NCBI GenBank assembly: GCA_948742005.1
Contig: CAPYQR010000059.1
Span: 1-8,905 of the forward strand
Source of the DNA: an uncultured bacterium
GTDB taxonomy: Bacteria > Cyanobacteriota > Vampirovibrionia > Gastranaerophilales > Gastranaerophilaceae
DNA length: 8,905 bases
Direction: 5' to 3'
Shown here piece by piece: positions 1 to 5,575 of the stretch. The notes under the pieces were generated by a model that was not told the origin of the DNA, did no database searches, and saw only the letters and a list, made by a program, of their open reading frames with translations. A program made the position numbers and the translations under genes. Positions within the stretch are counted from its first letter, which is position 1. Every line of letters starts with the position of its first letter.

Positions 1-70
1 CTCCCTGGTGGAGGTCAACCGCGACAATGAGCGCAGGCTGGGGATGAAGGTCTCGATTGTGCGGGAAATG
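1..70. other. GC-rich segment discordant with the rest of the window (possible chimeric or contig-end junction)
   Basis: Hand count gives 42 G/C in bases 1-70 and 25 in bases 71-140, and the change falls at a run of eight A (71-78). In the frame starting at base 2 this piece reads as a plausible charged peptide containing VEVNRDNERRLGMK, and that frame stays open to a TAA at 110-112. The downstream gene is instead in the frame starting at base 1, which has a TGA at 28-30. Inference: either the first ~70 bases come from a different, GC-richer genome (assembly chimera or recombination), or one A is missing from the run; nine A would fuse the two frames. The composition jump makes me favour the junction. 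I do not recognise the peptide. Confidence 0.5.
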
Positions 71-132
71 AAAAAAAATACTCACTCAAAAATGCAGCAT
101 ACGATACAATAACAGGTGCTGTAAACGGCGCT

Positions 133-2490
133 ATGAGTATTTTCTCTGCGGCACTCGGTTCTACAGCCGGAAAAGCCGTTATGAAATTAGCAGGCAAAGA
201 AGCTCTTGAAACAACCGTTTTAAAAGCGGGAGAAACGACAGTAAAACAAACAGGAAAACAGATTTTCATTAAAACCGGAGCCACAGCAACAGAAATGACA
301 ATTGATGGCGGATTATCGGGCATGGCAGACGCGCTGTCAAGAGATATTGGCGAAAACATCACAGGCGAAGCCGATAAAGGAGTTAAGGAAATAGCGAAAG
401 ATACCCTAAAAGGCACAGCAGGCGGAGCGCTTGGAGGAGTGTTTATAGGCGGAGCATTTAAAGGCGCATCTAAGCTGGGAGAAGCTGTTGGCAACAGTGC
501 AATAGGACAAAAAATCGGACAAAAAGTTCAAGGTTTATTTGGAAATAATATAACAGATTCCATAAACGAACTTACCGACAACATTAACAAAAACATTACA
601 GATGAATTAGATAATGCGCAGAATCGAATTATTTATTTAGATTCAAATTTTGATTATGATTCTTTAATGAAGAGTTTTTCATTAAACACAAAAGCGCAAA
701 TATCGGAAGAAATAACACAAGAAACAGCGCAAAAAGCAGAAAAAGAAACTTTTAAAAATATTGCTGATAATTTAGACTTTTTAAAACAAAACGGAATAAA
801 ATCTGATCTTATTCTTCAAAATGCAAATGATTACACACAAAAAGAACTTGATGCCATTGTTAAATTAAGCTCTGAAGGGTTTAACGATATCAATATATTT
901 AATTTTTTAAACTTAAATACAAGTGAAGCACAATTTGATAATGCGGTTAATCTTTTTAATTCTGGAGTTAAAAACGGCGAAATTATGAAAATTTGTAAAG
1001 AAACATCCACCCAAGAAGCAGATGAGATTTATAATTTTGTAAAAAAATTCAACAAAAAAGCAAAAATTGATGTCAAAATAAATACCATTCAAGACTCCTC
1101 AAATACTGGAAATTTCAGCAGTTCAATGAAAGATTTAGCCTCCCTTGACCTTGATTTAGATTTTGATTTAAACTCCGGCATCAAATCAAGTTCAGCTCCC
1201 GAAATCACATCAGGCGGAAAAATAATAAAAACAACGGCAGAATTTAACTCCGGTGATGATTGCGTGGTTCAAGTAATTCAAACAATAAATCCCGATGGAA
1301 CAATTAAAATTGAAAGAAACGAAAAATTTGTTAATGAAATAAATTCCGTAAAATACCCAAAATATAACAGCTGGAACACGGATAACGGCGGAAGCTTCCA
1401 AACAACTCCCTACAGATTTCAAGACACGGCAAATGTCTATATTGATGAACAATTTGAAATTATTACCGATAAAGTAACAGGAGAACCTGTGCAAATATTA
1501 CACACGCAAAAACCCGAAAATCAATATACTTTTTCAAATAAGACTTTATATAATCTAAAGGATTACTCTGAAGATGTTGATATAATAGAAGCAATTAAAC
1601 TGGGTAAACTTGAAGGAGGTCAGGAATTATCCAAGTTAGTCCAAAATCCTGACGGTTCAACAACATATTTTGAAAACCTGAGTGCAAACGGTTCAACAAT
1701 CAAACGCGATTTTACAACAAAAAGCAACGGCATAGATTATGATTATTCATTCAAAATTAACGATGAAAACGGCGCAAAGCTTTTGAATTTAGAACGCAGT
1801 TTTGAAAAAATTTCACAAAACGAAACCAGAACGACAATCGACGGTCAAGAAATAACAGCATTGTTTGACGATTCAACACAAACAATAACCTTGAAAGATT
1901 CAAACGGAAAAGAGGTTAAAATTGATATAGTTTCAAAAACAGATGAAAACAAGACTTTAATCACAAATACTATATTTGGCGACACGGCGGAAGTGAGAGA
2001 TGGAATAATCGAAAACGGAAGCGAGAAATTGTGGGAAAATTGCAAAAATTTACCTGCCGACAAATTATACGAACTCAATAATATTGAAACCTGGAAATTA
2101 AGCGAAGATTTAAATAGCGTATACATAAACGGAACAAAAGGATTGCGAAGCGGAGAAGATTCCTTTATAATTTCACATGAATTAGGTCATCAGAAAGATG
2201 AATTATTAGGAATTGATTTTGACGAAGAATTAAATAAGTTATATGAAGAAGAATTAAGCGCTTTTAATTCAAAACACACTAAAAGCTCAGGCGGGGAATA
2301 CATTGAATATTTTTCACAAACAAGTAATGCATACGGAAGCGGACTGAAAGAAGTAATTGCGGAAACAAACGCTTTATTAACTTACGCAGGCCAAAAAAAC
2401 TTTATAATATCAACAAGGGCACAATTATTAGCTCAAAATTTCCCCAAAACAATAAGTCATATCGCTAAAAAATTAAAATTTGATTTTTAA
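133..2490 (+). CDS. Large multidomain protein with C-terminal lethal-factor-like zinc metalloprotease domain; 5' end probably missing
   Basis: I do not recognise a named gene. From ATG 133 the product is 785 residues. The same frame is open back to base 31 with no ATG, GTG or TTG and no good ribosome site before 133, and the residues just before it (AAYDTITGAVNGA) run smoothly into the protein, so the true N-terminus is probably lost. In order, it has a small-residue, Gly/Ala-rich N-terminal part with a glycine-rich hydrophobic stretch at about 94-121. Helical repeats follow at about 207-312, then an Asp/Ser-rich linker (about 320-360), then a beta-rich middle (about 365-630). The C-terminal domain (about 630-785) holds HELGH at 682-686, Tyr734, Glu740 and Glu744. 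HExxH followed about 50-60 residues later by Tyr-x(5-6)-Glu-x-x-Ala-Glu is the gluzincin arrangement of anthrax lethal factor (M34/ATLF), so His682, His686 and Glu740 would bind zinc and Glu683 would act as base. No signal peptide is visible in what remains. Proteolysis and an effector or toxin role are inferred; target and export route are unknown. Confidence 0.8.
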   Translation: MSIFSAALGSTAGKAVMKLAGKEALETTVLKAGETTVKQTGKQIFIKTGATATEMTIDGGLSGMADALSRDIGENITGEADKGVKEIAKDTLKGTAGGALGGVFIGGAFKGASKLGEAVGNSAIGQKIGQKVQGLFGNNITDSINELTDNINKNITDELDNAQNRIIYLDSNFDYDSLMKSFSLNTKAQISEEITQETAQKAEKETFKNIADNLDFLKQNGIKSDLILQNANDYTQKELDAIVKLSSEGFNDINIFNFLNLNTSEAQFDNAVNLFNSGVKNGEIMKICKETSTQEADEIYNFVKKFNKKAKIDVKINTIQDSSNTGNFSSSMKDLASLDLDLDFDLNSGIKSSSAPEITSGGKIIKTTAEFNSGDDCVVQVIQTINPDGTIKIERNEKFVNEINSVKYPKYNSWNTDNGGSFQTTPYRFQDTANVYIDEQFEIITDKVTGEPVQILHTQKPENQYTFSNKTLYNLKDYSEDVDIIEAIKLGKLEGGQELSKLVQNPDGSTTYFENLSANGSTIKRDFTTKSNGIDYDYSFKINDENGAKLLNLERSFEKISQNETRTTIDGQEITALFDDSTQTITLKDSNGKEVKIDIVSKTDENKTLITNTIFGDTAEVRDGIIENGSEKLWENCKNLPADKLYELNNIETWKLSEDLNSVYINGTKGLRSGEDSFIISHELGHQKDELLGIDFDEELNKLYEEELSAFNSKHTKSSGGEYIEYFSQTSNAYGSGLKEVIAETNALLTYAGQKNFIISTRAQLLAQNFPKTISHIAKKLKFDF
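751..1068 (+). repeat. Helical protein repeats of 28-29 residues inside the metalloprotease-like gene
   Basis: Residues about 207-312 fall into three similar units plus a partial fourth. The phase is marked by the glycine in QNGI (Gly221), SEGF (Gly249) and NSGV (Gly278), spaced 28 and 29 residues apart; the next unit would begin near 307. Each unit has the pattern hydrophobic-x-x-hydrophobic before the glycine, then two or three spaced Ile/Leu/Phe, then a Thr/Ser-x-x-Glu/Ala helix start. This is a hand alignment; the units are diverged at DNA level. Such short helical repeats usually form a solenoid for protein binding, which is inference here. Confidence 0.55.
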
Positions 2491-2544
2491 TGTTAAAATT
2501 TTATTTTGAAAAATAATACCAAATTCAAATTCGCCAAATGCGAT

Positions 2545-2583
2545 AAAAAACGACCATTCAACCTTTAAAATAATTGAATGGTC
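2545..2583 (-). terminator. Rho-independent terminator of ileS
   Basis: A perfect 10-base inverted repeat, GACCATTCAA (2552-2561) with TTGAATGGTC (2574-2583), encloses a 12-base loop. Read on the minus strand, the hairpin is followed by one G and six T (2545-2551), the classic intrinsic terminator layout, about 48 bases past the ileS stop. On the plus strand no T-tract directly follows the stem, so it is unlikely to end the upstream plus-strand gene efficiently. Confidence 0.75.
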
Positions 2584-2630
2584 ATTAAATATTATGTTTT
2601 TATTCCTTATGAGTTTGTTGTTGTAAAAAA

Positions 2631-5450
2631 TTAAGCCTCAACAGCCTTTTTACAATCTTCACAGATTCCATCATCGTCAAGCGTTCTGTATTTCCAACAA
2701 CGCAAACATTTCTCTCCTTTTGCTTTTAAAACTTTTACATTAAAATCATCTTGAGAATATTCACTCAACACTTCTTCAGGCTGATTTTCAAGATAAACAT
2801 GCGAAACAATATATAAGTCATTGAGTAGATTTTTATGTTTTTCAAGAAGTTCCTGTTTTGTTTTATCATCGGTCAAAATCACGATATCTGCTTCTAAAGA
2901 CGAACCTATTATTTTAGGCTCGCTTGAGCGCAAGGGTTCAATCGCGCGCGCAACAATTTCTCTTGTTTTCAAAAGCGCGCTGAATTCTGCATCTAATTCG
3001 TCATTAAACCATTCATCTTTTGCTTTTGCCCAGGGTGTCAATAAAACACTTTTTGAATCTTTTAATTCATCATTCATATTAAGCCAAATATCTTCTGCTT
3101 GGTGAGGCATAACAGGAACAAGAACTTTAACCAAAGTCATTAATGTTTCATACAAAACTGTCTGGCATGCTCTTCTTGATAATGATTTTTTACCTTTTGT
3201 ATACAATCTGTCTTTTACAATATCAAGATAAAACGAACTTAAATCTGCGCTTGCAAAATTTTGAAGATGTTGGAAGTATTTATAAAATTCATAAGCACCA
3301 AACGCGCTATCCACATTTTTAATTAATTTCGCAAGTTTAGACAGGGCAAATTTATCCAAATTTTCAAGGTCTTGATATTGAACGTAATCTTTTTTAGGGT
3401 CAAAATCAAATAAATTCCCAAGCAAGAATCTAATCGTATTTCTTGTCTTTTTAAAAACTTCAACCAGCTGTTTGATTAAATTATCCCCGATTTTAACATC
3501 ATTTCTATAATCAACACTCGCTGCCCAAAGTCTTAAAACATCTGCACCGTAAACTTTTATAATTTCTTGCGGCGTTACAAAATTACCTAATGATTTAGAC
3601 ATTTTGCGACCCTCACCATCAAGAACAAAACCATGGGTTAAAACATTTTTATAAGGAGCTATTCCTTTTGTTGCGCTTGCAATCAACAAAGATGACTGAA
3701 ACCATCCGCGGTGTTGATCAGAACCTTCTAAATACATATCAACAGGTAAAGGATTGTTGCCGTTTGGATTAAATTCATTAGCACGAGCCTCAACAACAGC
3801 ACTCCAAGAAGAACCCGAATCAAACCAAACGTCCATAATATCGTTTTCTTTAATAAATTCATCGCATCCGCACTCGCATTTGAAGTCTTGAGGAAGAAAA
3901 TCTTTTGCTTCATATTTAACCCAGGCATCAGAGGATTCAGCCTTAAATTTATCAGCAATTATTTTAATTGTTTCATCATTAATGATTGCCTTACCACATT
4001 TTTTGCAATATAAAACAGGAATAGGAACACCCCATGCTCTTTGACGTGAAATACACCATTCCGAACGGTTTTCAACCATGTTTGAAATTCTTTTTTCTCC
4101 TGATGAGGGAAACCAATTAACTTTTTTAATGTTTTCAAGGGCGTTATCTTTAAACATTGAAACCTTAACAAACCATTGCGGCGTTGAACGGTACATAACA
4201 GGATGCTTACATCTCCAGCAATGAGGATATGAGTGAGAAATTTTTTGTGATTTTATTAACGCATTCGATTCGGTTAATTTATCAATAACAATTTTATTTC
4301 CTTTATAATATGGAACACCCTCTAAATCAGGAACTTCAGACGTCCAGCAGCCTTTTGAATCAAACGGAGAAAATGTTTCAAGCCCGTATTTTTGCCCTGC
4401 TTCCCAGTCCTCTAAGCCATGACCCGGGGCTGTGTGAACGCTTCCCGTTCCGGCATCAAGCGTTACATGATCGCCCAAAATCAAGAGTGAATCTTTTTCA
4501 TACAACGGGTGTTTTGCTTTTTCTTTTTCAAATTCCGAACCTTTTAAAGTTCCTAAAAGCTTAACATCTGCCCATTCAACATCTTTTAAAAAGTTTTCCA
4601 ATAAATCACTTGCAACAAAATAATTTTCACCCTTATATTCAAAAATTGAATATTCAAAACGCGGATTTAAACAAATTCCAAGATTAGACGGAATTGTCCA
4701 GGGGGTAGTTGTCCAGATTATTGAATATAGTTTATTATTTGAATTGATATTTGCTTTTTTGTAGATATTAGACGGCTCTCTCATTTCAAATTTGACATAA
4801 ATTGAATCTGATTCAATATCTGCATATTCAACCTCCGCTTCAGCAAGCGCAGTTTCGCAATCTGCACACCAATAAACAGGTTTTAAACCTTTTTGAATGT
4901 AGCCTTTTTTATACATATCCCAAAAAAGCTCAATCTGCCTTGCTTCAAATTCAGGGGCAATTGTAATATAAGGATTTTCCCAATCGCCCAAAACTCCAAG
5001 GCGTTTAAAGTTTTCTTCCTGACCTTTGAGGTTTTTTGCGGCAAATTCCCTGCATTTTTGCCTTAATTCCAAAGGTGTCAGTGCACTTCTTCCGCCTTTA
5101 ATATTTTTTACAACCGCATTTTCAATCGGAAGTCCATGGGCGTCATATCCCGGGATATAAGGAGTGTAAAAACCTAATTGCGTTTTATATTTAACGACAA
5201 TATCTTTTAAAATTTTATTCATGGCAGTCCCGATGTGGATTTTATCGGAGCTTAAGTATGGAGGACCGTCATGGAGCGTAAATGATTGATTTCCTTTGTT
5301 TTTTTCAAGCATTTTTTCATAAATTTTATTTTCATGCCAGAATTTTTGAATTTCAACTTCCCGAACTGCTGCATTAGCCCTCATTGCTAATGTTGTTGAG
5401 GGAAGATTCAATGTATCTTTGAATTGTTTTCCTTGCGTTTCTTGTGCCAT
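2631..5450 (-). CDS. ileS: Isoleucyl-tRNA synthetase (IleS1 type)
   Basis: This class I synthetase activates isoleucine with ATP, charges tRNA(Ile) in the cytoplasm and edits misactivated valine. At 939 residues it has the normal bacterial length. Visible landmarks in order: the first ATP motif at residues 72-75 (HIGT, where the family has HIGH), WCADC at 194-198, and the CP1 editing site with TTTPWTIPSN (about 247-256) and HTAPGHG...D (339-348, Asp348 the expected editing aspartate). A Cys pair follows at 482/485 with Cys525/Cys527, probably a zinc site, then WFDSG at 542-546, KMSKS at 616-620, an anticodon-binding helical domain, and a C-terminal zinc finger (Cys915, 918, 930, 933). That finger marks it as the bacterial IleS1 form rather than the eukaryote-like IleS2. 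Start: ATG at 5450 with AGAGGA 10 bases upstream. It is divergent from secA and ends at its own terminator. The leader of about 40 bases leaves no room for a T-box. Identity is certain; the only oddity is the HIGT substitution. Confidence 0.98.
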   Translation of the reverse strand: MAQETQGKQFKDTLNLPSTTLAMRANAAVREVEIQKFWHENKIYEKMLEKNKGNQSFTLHDGPPYLSSDKIHIGTAMNKILKDIVVKYKTQLGFYTPYIPGYDAHGLPIENAVVKNIKGGRSALTPLELRQKCREFAAKNLKGQEENFKRLGVLGDWENPYITIAPEFEARQIELFWDMYKKGYIQKGLKPVYWCADCETALAEAEVEYADIESDSIYVKFEMREPSNIYKKANINSNNKLYSIIWTTTPWTIPSNLGICLNPRFEYSIFEYKGENYFVASDLLENFLKDVEWADVKLLGTLKGSEFEKEKAKHPLYEKDSLLILGDHVTLDAGTGSVHTAPGHGLEDWEAGQKYGLETFSPFDSKGCWTSEVPDLEGVPYYKGNKIVIDKLTESNALIKSQKISHSYPHCWRCKHPVMYRSTPQWFVKVSMFKDNALENIKKVNWFPSSGEKRISNMVENRSEWCISRQRAWGVPIPVLYCKKCGKAIINDETIKIIADKFKAESSDAWVKYEAKDFLPQDFKCECGCDEFIKENDIMDVWFDSGSSWSAVVEARANEFNPNGNNPLPVDMYLEGSDQHRGWFQSSLLIASATKGIAPYKNVLTHGFVLDGEGRKMSKSLGNFVTPQEIIKVYGADVLRLWAASVDYRNDVKIGDNLIKQLVEVFKKTRNTIRFLLGNLFDFDPKKDYVQYQDLENLDKFALSKLAKLIKNVDSAFGAYEFYKYFQHLQNFASADLSSFYLDIVKDRLYTKGKKSLSRRACQTVLYETLMTLVKVLVPVMPHQAEDIWLNMNDELKDSKSVLLTPWAKAKDEWFNDELDAEFSALLKTREIVARAIEPLRSSEPKIIGSSLEADIVILTDDKTKQELLEKHKNLLNDLYIVSHVYLENQPEEVLSEYSQDDFNVKVLKAKGEKCLRCWKYRTLDDDGICEDCKKAVEA

Positions 5451-5460
5451 TTTATATTTA

Positions 5461-5466
5461 TCCTCT
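5461..5466 (-). promoter_or_regulatory. Ribosome binding site of ileS
   Basis: On the minus strand AGAGGA lies 10 bases before ATG 5450. This supports the chosen start, which also gives a normal synthetase N-terminus. Confidence 0.6.
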
Positions 5467-5495
5467 TTTAAAATTAATCCTTATGAAACAAAAAA

Positions 5496-5523
5496 ATTAT
5501 ACTATAAAATCGGTTTATGATAA
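5496..5523 (-). promoter_or_regulatory. Sigma70-type promoter for ileS
   Basis: Read on the minus strand, TTATCA (5523-5518, four of six matches to TTGACA) is followed after 16 bases by a perfect TATAAT (5501-5496). Transcription would start near 5489 and give a leader of about 39 bases. No T-box stem, specifier loop or attenuator fits in this leader, so control at initiation or constitutive expression is likely (inference). Confidence 0.55.
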
Positions 5524-5529
5524 AATAAT

Positions 5530-5535
5530 TATAAT
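5530..5535 (+). promoter_or_regulatory. Candidate -10 element for secA
   Basis: A TATAAT hexamer sits 41-46 bases before the secA ATG, which would place the transcript start near 5542. No convincing -35 hexamer is found 16-18 bases upstream, and the region is so AT-rich that a chance match is plausible. If real, it lies only 6 bases from the ileS -35 element on the opposite strand. Confidence 0.3.
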
Positions 5536-5555
5536 AATCAAAAATAATAAAACTT

Positions 5556-5561
5556 GAGGAG
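5556..5561 (+). promoter_or_regulatory. Ribosome binding site of secA (long spacing)
   Basis: GAGGAG ends 14 bases before ATG 5576, longer than the usual 5-9. A weaker AAGG at 5568-5571 lies only 4 bases away. A TAA in frame at 5567-5569 rules out any earlier start, so ATG 5576 is secure despite the spacing. Confidence 0.45.
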
Positions 5562-5575
5562 AATAATAAGGTTAT

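Noticed and set aside
1..130. Insertion sequence or attachment site at the left edge
   Set aside because: No terminal inverted repeat, target duplication, transposase or integrase sequence is visible; the signal is only compositional.
15..494. Minus-strand open frame of 159 codons opposite the start of the large gene
   Set aside because: It is Pro/Ala/Ser-rich in the way antisense frames of Gly/Ala-rich coding DNA are, it crosses the left-edge junction, and the plus-strand frame is far longer.
2501..2516. AT-only inverted repeat TTATTTT/AAAATAA after the large gene
   Set aside because: Two-base loop, no G/C pairs and no following T-tract; too weak for a terminator and expected by chance in such AT-rich DNA.
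2821..4564. Plus-strand open frames (2821-3105, 4310-4564) inside ileS
   Set aside because: They lie opposite conserved synthetase sequence and have no ribosome site or recognisable product; shadow frames.
5451..5489. T-box riboswitch in front of ileS
   Set aside because: The leader from the predicted start is only about 39 bases, with no specifier loop, T-box sequence or terminator.
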